Below, piece after piece: positions 48,788-57,481 of a stretch of DNA of 64,000 bases. Within the stretch, counting starts at the first letter, position 1, and each line of letters opens with the position of its first letter. A program made the translations under genes and the position numbers. Below the pieces are notes generated by a model, which had not been told where the DNA came from, ran no database searches, and was given only the letters and a program-made list of their open reading frames with translations. Origin of the DNA: Planctomycetota bacterium (lineage in GTDB: Bacteria > Planctomycetota > J058); NCBI GenBank assembly GCA_019636275.1, contig JAHBXY010000005.1, positions 1-64,000 on the forward strand. The letters are read 5' to 3'.

Positions 48788-49230
48788 TCGTCCTCGTCCT
48801 GTGGCTCGTCGGCGTGGCCTGCCTGGCCGTCGAGCTCTTCGTCCCCGGCGTCATCGTCGGGATCGTGGGGCTGACCTCGCTCACGGCCAGCGTGGCCCTG
48901 TGCTTCCACCAGTACGGCCCGCTGGCGGGCGTGGCCCTGGGCGGCGGCTCGCTCCTTGTCGCCGCGACCATCATCAAGGTCGCCGTGAGCCGCATGTCGC
49001 TGCGCACGCCGCTCACGGCCCAGGCCGGCTACGTGGGCACCGACGACCACTCGGCCCTGATCGGCCAGACCGGCGCGGCGATGACCACCCTCCGCCCGGG
49101 CGGCTACGCCCAGATCGCCGGTCGCCGGGTCGACGTCGTGACCCTGGGCGACCACATCCCGGCCGGCACGCCGGTCGAAGTCATGTCGGTCGAGGGCAAC
49201 CGGATCGTCGTGCGCCGGTGCGCGGCCTGA
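48784..49230 (+). CDS. Short NfeD-family protein
   Basis: A 148-residue protein: two or three membrane helices (IVLVLWLVGVACLAVELFVP, IVGIVGLTSLTASVALCF) and a C-terminal OB-fold (GQTGAAMTTLRPGGYAQIAG, VDVVTLGDHIPAGTPVEVMS), without protease domain. It overlaps the long nfeD gene (ATGA), so both are made together and likely form one membrane complex. Confidence 0.87.
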   Translation: MIVLVLWLVGVACLAVELFVPGVIVGIVGLTSLTASVALCFHQYGPLAGVALGGGSLLVAATIIKVAVSRMSLRTPLTAQAGYVGTDDHSALIGQTGAAMTTLRPGGYAQIAGRRVDVVTLGDHIPAGTPVEVMSVEGNRIVVRRCAA

Positions 49231-49253
49231 AGATGGCGCCCCTGGCCGCGTGC

Positions 49254-49259
49254 TAGGAT
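49254..49259 (+). promoter_or_regulatory. Candidate -10 element (TAGGAT)
   Basis: TAGGAT ends 23 nt before the ATG at 49283; GGAGG lies between. Confidence 0.45.
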
Positions 49260-49282
49260 TCGACCCCTGGAGGTCTAGCGCC

Positions 49283-50095
49283 ATGGCCACATCCGCCGTG
49301 AACCCCCAGCAGCTCGCGCAGCTCTTCCAGCAGCAGGAGCAGCGGCTCAAGCAGGACGCCAGCCAGACGGAGCAGCAGGCCAAGAAGGCCTGGGGGCAGG
49401 CGGAGCAGGACACGAAGCGGGCGCCGACCGGCCTGAGCAACGACGCCGCCAAGGCGGTCCCGGAGGCCGCTCGCCCGCAGGGGCAACAGGAGCAGCGCGA
49501 GAAGCGCGAGGTCTCCGCCGCCGAGCAATCGGCCAAGCGGACGGCGGGCAGCAAGGCCCTGAACGAGGTCACGGTCGAGCTGCGGGCCAAGCGGACGGTG
49601 TCCAGCAACGTCGCGGAGCAGCGGGCCGAGCAGAAGGTGAAGCTCGGCCGGCTCCAGGGCACGAAGACCGACGCCAAGAGCGACGCCGACAAGCGGCTGG
49701 CCATCCAGCAGCAGGAGCTCGTGGGCAAGGTGGCCGCGCTGCGCAAGGTCGTCGACGGCGGGGGCAAGCAGTCGCAGGAGAGCCAGGCGAAGGGCTCCCA
49801 GGAGAAGCAGCAGAAGCAGGCGCAGGAGAGCCAGCAGAAGCAGGACCAGGCGCAGCAGGAGAGCGCGGCCAAGAAGGGCGAGAAGCTCGGGTCGTCGACG
49901 CGCGACGCCCAGGCGCAGGAGCAGCGCGCCAAGACGCAGCAGGAGCAGGCGCAGAAGCAGGTCCAGAAGCAGCAGCACGAGAAGGCCGCGCAGGACTTCA
50001 AGCAGCAGCAGGACGCGGCGCTCAAGCAGCACCGGGACAAGGTCGCCGAGCTGGCGCAGCAGGAGCAGCAGCGCAAGGCCCAGGTGGCCCGCTGA
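49283..50095 (+). CDS. Q/K/E/A-rich low-complexity coiled-coil protein
   Basis: A 270-residue soluble protein with a good ribosome site (GGAGG). It contains almost no hydrophobic core: long runs such as QEKQQKQAQESQQKQDQAQQ and AQEQRAKTQQEQAQKQVQKQ predict extended helix or disorder. Gln content is exceptional for this genome and depends on CAG codons. No family is recognised. It has its own promoter between nfeD and the ATP-grasp gene. It could be a flexible linker or cytoskeleton-like filament protein, but this is speculation. Confidence 0.7.
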   Translation: MATSAVNPQQLAQLFQQQEQRLKQDASQTEQQAKKAWGQAEQDTKRAPTGLSNDAAKAVPEAARPQGQQEQREKREVSAAEQSAKRTAGSKALNEVTVELRAKRTVSSNVAEQRAEQKVKLGRLQGTKTDAKSDADKRLAIQQQELVGKVAALRKVVDGGGKQSQESQAKGSQEKQQKQAQESQQKQDQAQQESAAKKGEKLGSSTRDAQAQEQRAKTQQEQAQKQVQKQQHEKAAQDFKQQQDAALKQHRDKVAELAQQEQQRKAQVAR

Positions 50096-50114
50096 CGCCG
50101 AGCGTGCGCCGCCC

Positions 50115-51005
50115 GTGACGCGCCTGCGGCTGGTCGACGACGACGTCCCGCGCGAGACCGTCGAGCTCCTGCGGGAGGCCTGCGCGGCGCGCGGCGTCGA
50201 CCTCGACCACGTCGACGCGAAGACCTTCGCCTACGACCTCGACGACCGCTGCCGGCCGGGCGAGCTCCTGTTCCGGCCGGCCGTGTCGCTGGCCGCCATG
50301 CGCGTGGAGCACTTCCTCTGGACCGAGGGCGTCGGGACGTTCTACGCTCACCCGCGCCGGATCGACTTCACGCCCTTCAACTCCGCCTGGATCCACGAGC
50401 GCGCCGGGATCCCCGTCCCGCCGACCGTCTACGGCTCGACGCTCGACCGCGACGTCCTGCGCGGCCACGTGGCCCGCATCGGCGGGCTGCCGGTCGTGGT
50501 CAAGGTCCTGGGCGGCTCGGGCGGCCTCGGGGTGATCAAGGTCGACGCCTGGCCGACGCTGTTCTCGGTGATCGAGTACGCCCTGTCGCTCGGCAACCAG
50601 CCGCTCCTGCAGGCGTTCGTGCCCGAGGCCGTCCACTGGCGCTGCGTGGTCGTGGGCGACCGGGTCGTGGCCGCCTACCGCAACGTCCAGCTCGCCGACG
50701 ACTTCCGCACGGCGGGCAGCACCGACCCCGACGACGTGCGCCCGCCGCCGCCCGGGATGGCCGAGGTCGCCGTGCGCGCGGTCGCGGCGCTCGAGCTCGA
50801 GCACGGCGGCGTCGACGTCCTGGCGACGCCCGACGGCGCCTACTACGTGCTCGAGGCCAACTTCCCCTGCTACTTCCCCCACGCGCAGGTGGTCAGCGGG
50901 GTCGACGTCGCCGGGGCGATGATCGACCACCTGCTGGCGAAGGTGGGCGGCGCCACGCCGGCGCGGCGCCGCTCCCGCCGGGCGCGCGCGGCGCGGCGCC
51001 GCTGA
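50115..51005 (+). CDS. ATP-grasp (RimK-like) ligase
   Basis: A 296-residue protein with the ATP-grasp fold: VVVKVLGGSGGLGVIKV (glycine-rich ATP loop), QPLLQAFVPEAVHWRCVVVG (adenine-binding strand) and GGVDVLATPDGAYYVLEANF (Mg site Glu/Asn). Members ligate amino acids or peptides to carboxylates; the substrate is unknown. The C-terminal tail is a run of Arg/Ala (RRRSRRARAARRR), perhaps RNA-binding. The GTG at 50115 is 19 nt after the upstream stop, with no clear ribosome site. Confidence 0.82.
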   Translation: MTRLRLVDDDVPRETVELLREACAARGVDLDHVDAKTFAYDLDDRCRPGELLFRPAVSLAAMRVEHFLWTEGVGTFYAHPRRIDFTPFNSAWIHERAGIPVPPTVYGSTLDRDVLRGHVARIGGLPVVVKVLGGSGGLGVIKVDAWPTLFSVIEYALSLGNQPLLQAFVPEAVHWRCVVVGDRVVAAYRNVQLADDFRTAGSTDPDDVRPPPPGMAEVAVRAVAALELEHGGVDVLATPDGAYYVLEANFPCYFPHAQVVSGVDVAGAMIDHLLAKVGGATPARRRSRRARAARRR

Positions 51006-51110
51006 GCGGTCGCCGCTCACGATCGCCCTGGACCTGGCGCTGGCGCTCGCCCTCGGCGGGTGGTGAGCCCGCGGGTCTCCCGGCGACCGAGCCCGACTTG
51101 CCTCCCCGGG

Positions 51111-51116
51111 TATCAT
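51111..51116 (+). promoter_or_regulatory. Candidate -10 element (TATCAT)
   Basis: TATCAT ends 31 nt before the ATG at 51148 and GGAGG follows at 51131, inside the leader. Confidence 0.45.
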
Positions 51117-51147
51117 CGCGCCCCTCTCGCCCGGAGGCGCTCACCTG

Positions 51148-54018
51148 ATGGCTCGCACGCTCCCCTCGGTCGCCGCATCGCTCGCGCTCGGCGTCGTCTC
51201 GGCCTCGCGCGCGTCCGCGCTCGACGCGCCGCTGCCCGTCGTCGAGCGCGAGCTGAAGAACGGCCTGAAGGTCCTCGTGCTCGAGGACCGCTCGATCCCC
51301 AACGTCGCCGTCTACGTGGGCTGGCGCGTGGGCTCGCGCAACGAGGTGCCGGGGATCACCGGCCTGGCGCACTTCTTCGAGCACATGATGTTCTCGGGCG
51401 GCGCGCGCTACGGCGGCCACTTCGACCCGATCATGGAGGCGGCCGGCGGGAGCAACAACGCCTACACGAGCCAGGACGTGACCGTCTACCAGGACTGGGT
51501 CCCGTCGGCGCAGCTCCCGCTCGTCCTCGACATGGAGGCCGACCGCATGCGCGGCATGCGCTTCGACCCGGCCGCCGTCGAGACGGAGCGCGGCGTGGTC
51601 GCCAGCGAGCGGCGCCTCTCCATGGAGGAGCCGGCCGAGGTCATGCGCGAGCAGCTCTGGGCGGCGGCCTACACCGCGCACCCCTACCAGTGGAGCGTCC
51701 TCGGCCACATGGTCGACATCATGGGCTGGACGCAGGAGGACCTGGAGCGCTTCTTCGCCACGCACTACGCGCCCAACAACGCCGTCCTGGTGCTCGTGGG
51801 CGACGTCGACCCGGAGACGGCCTTCACGCTCGTCCAGGAGAAGATGGGCGCCATCCCGCGCGGCCCCGAGCGCCGGCCGATCCACACGCAGGAGCCGCCG
51901 CAGACGGGCGAGCGGCGCATCGTCGTCGAGGACGAGAACGCGCAGCTCCGGCAGGTCATGGCGGCCTGGCACATCGGCCGCACGGGCGACGCCGACTTCC
52001 CCGTCGTCGAGGTCCTCGAGCGGCTCCTGCTCGTGGGCGAGAGCAGCCGGCTCTACCAGGCGCTCGTCGAGCGCGAGGCGGCCTGCCTCGACGTCGGCGG
52101 CGGCTTCCAGGGCTACCAGTTCGACCCGAGCCTGTTCGCCGTCGAGCTGACCATGCGCGAGGGCGTGGCCCCCGAGCACGGCGAGGCGCTGCTCTACGCC
52201 GAGCTGGAGCGGCTCGCCCGCGAGGGGCCGACGGCGCGCGAGCTGGACAAGGCCAAGAACGGCCTCGTGGCGGCGGTCGTGCGGCAGCTCAAGACGATCA
52301 ACGGCAAGGCGTCGCTGCTCATGGACGCGGAGCTGTTCTTCGGCGGCTGGCGCGAGATGCCCGCGCACATCGCGGCCGTCCGCGCCGTCACGGCCGACGA
52401 CGTCAAGCGCGTCGCCGCGGCCACGTTCACGCGCAAGAACCGCACGGTGGTGACGCTCGAGGTGCCCGAGGGCCGGGCGGCGGCCGCCGCCACGGACGCC
52501 GAGGCAGGAGGGGCCGACGAGCCCGACGAGGGCGACGAGGGCGACGAGGGCGACGAGGGCGACGAGGGCGACGAGGGCGACGAGGGCGACGAGGGCGACG
52601 AGGGCACCGAGGGCGAGGCCCCGGCCAGGCCGGCGCCCGCCCTCCGCCCGCGGCCGGAGCTGCCGGCCCCCCTGCCGGGCAAGGGCGGCGCCGTGCGGCT
52701 GCCGCAGACGATCGACTTCCAGCTCCCCAACGGGCTGCGCGTGTTCCTCGTCCCCGACCGCGACGTGCCGGTGCTGAGCCTCCAGGCGCGCGTGGCCGGC
52801 GGCGGGCTCGAGGACGCGCCGGGCAAGGAGGGCGCGGCGGCGCTCCTGGCGACGCTCCTCGGCAAGGGCGCCGGCGAGCGCGACGCGGTCGCCTTCCAGG
52901 AGGCGGTCGACTTCGTCGGCGGCCACTTCGGCGCCGCGGCCGGCACGCGCTGGCTCGAGGTCCAGGCCGAGTTCCTCTCCAAGGACGCCGACCTGGCGCT
53001 CGACCTCCTCGCCGACGCCCTGCGCCGCCCGCGCCTCGACGCGGCGGAGTTCGACAAGGAGCGGGGCAAGGCGAAGGACGCGATCGCCGCCGCCCGCGAG
53101 GAGCCCTCGCAGATCATCGGCCGCTACTTCGGCGCCTGGCTGTTCCAGGGCCACGGCTTCGCGCGCCCCGCCGGCGGCGACGAGCGCTCGCTCGAGCGGG
53201 TCACCCACGACGACGTGAAGGCGGCCGCGCGCCGGGCGCTCGCGCCCTCGCGCACGTGGCTGGCCGTCGCCGGCGACTTCGACCCGGCCGTGATGCGCAA
53301 GGCCCTCGAGGCCCGCTTCGCCGACTGGAAGGCCGACGCGGCCGCCCCGGCCGCGGCGGCGCGGCCGGCGCCGGCGACCGCGAGCCGGGTGCTCCTCGTC
53401 AACAAGCCCGACTCGCTCCAGACCTACTTCATGTTCGGCAACCTGGCCTTCGACTGGAGCGACCCTGACTACGCGGCCCGCTTCCTGGCCAACACCGTCC
53501 TCGGCGGCCGGTTCACCAGCCGCCTGAACAAGGCCCTGCGCGTCGACAGCGGCCTGACCTACGGCGCGCGCTCCTGGGTCGACGACGCGCGCAAGGGGCC
53601 GCTGATCGTCTCCACCTACACGGCCACGCCGACGAGCCGCGAGGCGCTCGAGCTCGCCCACCGCGTCTACCGCGACTTCGTGGCCGGCGGCCTGACGCAG
53701 GAGGAGCTCGACTCGGCGCGCGCCTACATCAAGGGGCAGTACGCCCCCGACACGCTCGAGACCGCCGACCAGGTCGGCGCCATGGTCCTGTCGCTCGCCT
53801 TCGACGGCCTGCCGCGCGACGTCGTCGACCGCTTCTTCGAGCGGCTCGACGCGCTGACGCTGGAGAAGGTCAACCAGGTGATCACGCGCCGCCTGCCCAA
53901 GGACGCGCTGGCCTGGGTCGTGGTCGGCCAGGCCGACGTCCTGCGCCCGATCGTCAAGCAGTTCGGCGAGGTCACGCAGGTCGAGCTCAAGGCCCCGGGG
54001 TTCGGCCCCGGGTTCTAG
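51148..54018 (+). CDS. Double-domain M16 zinc peptidase (pitrilysin family) with (DEG)9 linker
   Basis: A 956-residue exported peptidase: signal peptide, then an active M16 half with inverted zinc motif HFFEH (residues 75-79) and the downstream Glu in SERRLSMEE. The C-terminal half has the same fold without the zinc motif (DAPGKEGAAALLATLLGKGA), as in the inactive domain of two-domain M16 proteins. The halves are joined by an acidic linker including nine perfect Asp-Glu-Gly units (52525-52605). Family members degrade peptides in the periplasm. GGAGG upstream fixes the start. Confidence 0.92.
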   Translation: MARTLPSVAASLALGVVSASRASALDAPLPVVERELKNGLKVLVLEDRSIPNVAVYVGWRVGSRNEVPGITGLAHFFEHMMFSGGARYGGHFDPIMEAAGGSNNAYTSQDVTVYQDWVPSAQLPLVLDMEADRMRGMRFDPAAVETERGVVASERRLSMEEPAEVMREQLWAAAYTAHPYQWSVLGHMVDIMGWTQEDLERFFATHYAPNNAVLVLVGDVDPETAFTLVQEKMGAIPRGPERRPIHTQEPPQTGERRIVVEDENAQLRQVMAAWHIGRTGDADFPVVEVLERLLLVGESSRLYQALVEREAACLDVGGGFQGYQFDPSLFAVELTMREGVAPEHGEALLYAELERLAREGPTARELDKAKNGLVAAVVRQLKTINGKASLLMDAELFFGGWREMPAHIAAVRAVTADDVKRVAAATFTRKNRTVVTLEVPEGRAAAAATDAEAGGADEPDEGDEGDEGDEGDEGDEGDEGDEGDEGTEGEAPARPAPALRPRPELPAPLPGKGGAVRLPQTIDFQLPNGLRVFLVPDRDVPVLSLQARVAGGGLEDAPGKEGAAALLATLLGKGAGERDAVAFQEAVDFVGGHFGAAAGTRWLEVQAEFLSKDADLALDLLADALRRPRLDAAEFDKERGKAKDAIAAAREEPSQIIGRYFGAWLFQGHGFARPAGGDERSLERVTHDDVKAAARRALAPSRTWLAVAGDFDPAVMRKALEARFADWKADAAAPAAAARPAPATASRVLLVNKPDSLQTYFMFGNLAFDWSDPDYAARFLANTVLGGRFTSRLNKALRVDSGLTYGARSWVDDARKGPLIVSTYTATPTSREALELAHRVYRDFVAGGLTQEELDSARAYIKGQYAPDTLETADQVGAMVLSLAFDGLPRDVVDRFFERLDALTLEKVNQVITRRLPKDALAWVVVGQADVLRPIVKQFGEVTQVELKAPGFGPGF
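52525..52605 (+). repeat. Perfect 9-bp x 9 coding tandem repeat
   Basis: GACGAGGGC repeated nine times without variation, encoding (DEG)9 in the M16 interdomain linker; a tenth unit differs by one codon (ACC). Unit number can change by slippage without frameshift. Confidence 0.95.
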
Positions 54019-54020
54019 CG

Positions 54021-54905
54021 GTGGCCGACCCCGACCTGCGCGAGCTGGAGCGGCGCTGGGCCGAGGGGGCGGGCGAGCTGGCCGTGGGCGAAGCGCTCGC
54101 GCGCGCGCTGGAGCGGGCCGGCGCGCCCGGCGGGCGCTTGCTCGAGGTCAGGCTCCAGGCGCTCCGCCGTCACCTCCAGACGATCGGCCTCGACCCGACG
54201 ACGCTCGCGCCTCTCCCCGAGGTCGACCCGCTGGCGGCCGTCCTGAGCGTCCCCGGCGTGGAGGCGCTCTCGGCCTGGCACCGCTTGCGCCGCCTCACGC
54301 AGGCGACCGGCGCCTTCCCCGTCCTCTTGGGGCAGCACCACGAACGGGTGCTCGAGCGGCTGCATGAGTCCGCCCACGACCTCTCCGTCGAGGAGACGCT
54401 CGCCGGGGCGGAGCGGCTCGGTGACCCGTTCGACGTGGTCTCGTGGGCGGTGCGCGAGCGCCAGGTGTCACTGCCGGACGACGAGGACTGGCCCGCGAAC
54501 GAGGTGCCGGCGAGCCACGACTTCGTCGTCCCGCTCGATCCGGAGGGCTGGTCGCCGCAGGCCTCGATGCACGTGGCCCTCCTCCCCACCCGCTCGCCCT
54601 GGGAGGCGGCGGCCCACCTGCGCTTCGGAGTCACGCCCTGGGAGGGGCCTCCTCCCGCCGTGCACGTCGCGCTGCATCGCCACTGGTATCAGGCCTTCGG
54701 CGCCGAAGTCGTGGCGCTGACCCACGCCGAGGCCGAGCTGATCGTCCCGCGCGGCCCCAGCACCCGAGCCGCGGCGCAGGTCCTTGCCCGTGAGCACGAG
54801 TCATACTGCCCCGGTGTCGCCGGAACGACGAGCGAGGCCCTGGGGGTCCACGCCGCCTCGCTCCTGGGGGCAACGAACTGGTACTTCTCCTGGGGGCCCG
54901 AGTGA
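54021..54905 (+). CDS. DUF4253-domain protein, TIGR02996-like N-terminus
   Basis: A 294-residue soluble protein. The C-terminal half matches DUF4253: VALLPTRSPWEAAAHLRFG, HVALHRHWYQAFGAEVVALT, LAREHESYCPG and the end GATNWYFSWG. The first 35 residues (RELERRWAEGAGELAVGEAL) resemble the TIGR02996 domain of Myxococcota and Gemmata. Function is unknown; DUF4253 occurs in polymorphic-toxin immunity-like contexts but none is seen here. It begins 2 nt after the M16 stop and overlaps the dehydratase gene by 4 nt. Confidence 0.78.
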   Translation: MADPDLRELERRWAEGAGELAVGEALARALERAGAPGGRLLEVRLQALRRHLQTIGLDPTTLAPLPEVDPLAAVLSVPGVEALSAWHRLRRLTQATGAFPVLLGQHHERVLERLHESAHDLSVEETLAGAERLGDPFDVVSWAVRERQVSLPDDEDWPANEVPASHDFVVPLDPEGWSPQASMHVALLPTRSPWEAAAHLRFGVTPWEGPPPAVHVALHRHWYQAFGAEVVALTHAEAELIVPRGPSTRAAAQVLAREHESYCPGVAGTTSEALGVHAASLLGATNWYFSWGPE

Positions 54906-55879
54906 CCGACCTGCTCGCGAGCATCGACTCTTCCGCCGCCGCCCGCCGCCTCCAGGGCGTCGTGCGCGAGACGCCGCTGGTGCCCTTCCCCTCGGGCGAC
55001 CCGCGGGTCGAGCTCCGGCTCAAGCTCGAGTGCCTGCAGGAGGCCGGCGCCTTCAAGGCGAGGGGCGCCTGGAACCAGGTCTCGCAGCTCACGCCCGAGG
55101 AGCGCGCGCGCGGCGTCGTGGCCACGAGCTCGGGCAACCACGCCCGGGCGCTGGCCTGGGCGGCCGGGCGCGCCGGCGTGCGCTGCACCGTGTTCATGCC
55201 CCAGGACGCCTACCCGAACAAGGTGCAGGCCTGCCGCGACGAGGGCGCCGAGGTCGTGCTCTGCCCCACGCGCGAGGCCGCCGAGGCGGCCTGCCGCGAG
55301 CGCGTCGCCGCGGGCGCCGTGCTCGTGCACCCGTACGACGCCCTGCGCACGATCGAGGGCGCGGGCACGGTGGGCCTCGAGGTCGCTCGCCAGTGGCCCG
55401 AGGTCGAGGTCGTCGTCTCCCCGGTCGGCGGCGGCGGCCTGATCTCCGGGACGTCGATCGCGCTCCACCGCGCGCTCGGCGGCCGGGTGCGCGTCGTCGG
55501 CGTCGAGCCGGCCGGGGCGCCGAAGATGACGCTGGCCCTCGAGCGCGGGGCGCCGGTGACGCTCGCGACGATCACCACGCAGGTCCAGGGGCTCTGCCCC
55601 CTGAACGTGGGCGGGCTGAACCTCGAGGCCTGCCGGCGCTTCGTCGAGCGCGTGGTCACGCTCGATGACGCCCCGATCCTCGACGCCCAGCGCCGCCTCG
55701 TGCGCGAGGCCGACCTCACCGTCGAGCCCGCCGGGGCCGCGGCGACGGCGCTCGTCCTGACGGGCGGCCTGCCGGCCGCGTGGCTCGAGGGCAGGAGCGC
55801 GGCCGACCCGCTGCGCGTCGTGGCCCTCGTCTCGGGCGGCAACCCCGACCCGGCCCAGCTCGCGGCGCTCCGGGGCTAG
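54902..55879 (+). CDS. Threonine/serine dehydratase (PLP, fold type II)
   Basis: A 325-residue enzyme. The PLP lysine is K52 in GAFKARGA; TSSGNHARALAWAA binds the cofactor phosphate region, with GGGG (PVGGGGLISG) as the phosphate loop. There is no C-terminal ACT-like domain, so this is a short catabolic TdcB-like or serine-racemase-like form rather than feedback-controlled IlvA. It deaminates threonine or serine to 2-oxo acids. Coupled to the DUF4253 gene by GTGA. Confidence 0.9.
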   Translation: MTDLLASIDSSAAARRLQGVVRETPLVPFPSGDPRVELRLKLECLQEAGAFKARGAWNQVSQLTPEERARGVVATSSGNHARALAWAAGRAGVRCTVFMPQDAYPNKVQACRDEGAEVVLCPTREAAEAACRERVAAGAVLVHPYDALRTIEGAGTVGLEVARQWPEVEVVVSPVGGGGLISGTSIALHRALGGRVRVVGVEPAGAPKMTLALERGAPVTLATITTQVQGLCPLNVGGLNLEACRRFVERVVTLDDAPILDAQRRLVREADLTVEPAGAAATALVLTGGLPAAWLEGRSAADPLRVVALVSGGNPDPAQLAALRG

Positions 55880-55915
55880 CCCGAACCGCCTCCAACAGCG
55901 CGGGGCCGCCCGGCG

Positions 55916-55921
55916 TAACCT
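55916..55921 (+). promoter_or_regulatory. Candidate -10 element (TAACCT)
   Basis: TAACCT ends 18 nt before the ATG at 55940, with GGAGG (55930-55934) between. Confidence 0.4.
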
Positions 55922-55939
55922 CTCGCACCGGAGGCCCCG

Positions 55940-57403
55940 ATGCGACGCTGCTGGCCCGCGCTCCCCCTGTTCGTCGTGGCCCTGGGCCTCCCCGCGCTCG
56001 CCCCCGCGCAGGCCGTCGACGCGGGCGACCTCACGGCCCCCGAGAAGTCCGCCCTGCGCAAGGTGGAGCGGGAGCTGCTCGAGCTCTCGAAGTTCGCCGC
56101 GCGCGGCAACGACCAGGCCGGCGCCGTCGCGGCCTTGCGGCTGGCCCTGGAGGTCGCGCCGGACGCGGACAAGCCGCGCCAGGAGCTCGAGAAGCTGGAG
56201 AAGCGGCCCCTGCGCGGGACGCCGAAGAGCGACTTCGCAGCCAAGCTGGAGGAGAAGCGCGCGGACGCGCGCAAGCAGGTGGGCCTGGCGCTGGCCGACG
56301 CCGCCCTGGCGGCCGAGGCCTCGAGCCCCGCCCGCTACGAGCGCTACCTGGGGCTCATCCAGCGGCGCTTCGCGGCGCCCGAGGCGCTCGAGCGCCTGGA
56401 CCTGGCCTACTTCGCGCCCTACCAGCGCTGGCTGAGCCGCACCGACGCCGGGCTGCTCGAGCGGGGCGGTGAGGTCCACGAGGGCCAGCGGCTCGAGCCC
56501 GAGGCGGTCGCGGCGCTCGACCGGCGCCACGCCAGCTGGAGCGACCCGTGGGTCGTGTCGGACGACGTCCACGAGGTGCGGACCACCATGCCGCTGCGCG
56601 CGGCCAACCAGATCCTGGCCTTCGTCGCCGCCTACCGGGCCTACTTCCTCGACCGCTTCGGCCCCCTGTGGGACCTGCGCCCGCCCCGCGGCAAGCTGCC
56701 GCTGATCGTCACGCGCACCCAGGCGGAGCTGCGCGACCAGCTGCGCGCGACGACGAGCGGCATGGGCGCCGGGGCGCCAGGCGGGGTGCAGGGGGCCGCC
56801 TTCTACCTGCAGACGAACGGCGCGCTCAACCCGTGCTTCGTCACCTACGAGCCGGTCGACGTGACCGGGGCCATGTTCAAGATCGAGCGCTTCGACCAGC
56901 TCGTGATCCCGCTCATCCACGAGGTCACGCACCAGCTCGCCTTCGAGTACTCGAAGCACGACGCCGACGCCACGCGCCAGGTCGCGCACCACTTCTGGTC
57001 CGTCGAGGCGATCGCCAACTTCATGGGCTACCACGTGCTCCAGGACGGCGCGTGGCGGCTGACGCACCCGCGCACCATTCCCATGGGCGGCGGCGTGATC
57101 GAGGGGCCGTTCGCCTGGTGCAAGAACAACCGCGGCGCCTTGCCCCCGCTGCGCGCGTTCATGGCGCAGTCGCACGAGCAGTTCATGTCGGTGAACAACT
57201 ACCACATCGCGGCGACCCTGGCCTACTTCCTGCTCGAGGGCGAAGGGGGCAAGTACCGCGCGAGCTTCGTCAAGCTCCTCGAGCGCGTGCACCGCGTCCG
57301 CGACGCCGCCGACCTGTTCGACGCGTGCTTCCCCGGCGTGAACCACGACGCCCTCCAGCAGGAGTGGCTGCGCTTCGTGGGCTCCCTCCGCCTCGACGAC
57401 TAG
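55940..57403 (+). CDS. Secreted gluzincin metalloprotease, DUF1570-like
   Basis: A 487-residue exported protein: signal peptide (LFVVALGLPALAPAQA), a helical region with Lys/Glu-rich coils (about 30-120), and a peptidase domain. HEVTH is at residues 327-331 and the third zinc ligand is the Glu of SVEAIAN (E356), 25 residues later, a gluzincin arrangement as in DUF1570 proteins, which are common in Planctomycetota. Substrate is unknown. Its TAG stop is followed at once by a family A fragment. Confidence 0.82.
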   Translation: MRRCWPALPLFVVALGLPALAPAQAVDAGDLTAPEKSALRKVERELLELSKFAARGNDQAGAVAALRLALEVAPDADKPRQELEKLEKRPLRGTPKSDFAAKLEEKRADARKQVGLALADAALAAEASSPARYERYLGLIQRRFAAPEALERLDLAYFAPYQRWLSRTDAGLLERGGEVHEGQRLEPEAVAALDRRHASWSDPWVVSDDVHEVRTTMPLRAANQILAFVAAYRAYFLDRFGPLWDLRPPRGKLPLIVTRTQAELRDQLRATTSGMGAGAPGGVQGAAFYLQTNGALNPCFVTYEPVDVTGAMFKIERFDQLVIPLIHEVTHQLAFEYSKHDADATRQVAHHFWSVEAIANFMGYHVLQDGAWRLTHPRTIPMGGGVIEGPFAWCKNNRGALPPLRAFMAQSHEQFMSVNNYHIAATLAYFLLEGEGGKYRASFVKLLERVHRVRDAADLFDACFPGVNHDALQQEWLRFVGSLRLDD

Positions 57404-57440
57404 TGGGATCGACGGCTGCGCCCGCGGATGCCGGGGGGCC
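57404..57440 (+). repeat. Repeat family A, 5' fragment only
   Basis: GATCGACGGCTGC, CCGCGGATGC and GGCCGAGG match the 5' end of the copy at 35619, after which the element stops. It abuts the -10 of the next gene. Confidence 0.75.
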
Positions 57441-57446
57441 GAGGGG

Positions 57447-57452
57447 TATGAT
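57447..57452 (+). promoter_or_regulatory. Candidate -10 element (TATGAT)
   Basis: TATGAT ends 29 nt before the ATG at 57482; it joins directly to a truncated family A repeat. Confidence 0.45.
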
Positions 57453-57481
57453 GGAGGGGTCGGGGGGACGTGGAGGCCGCC

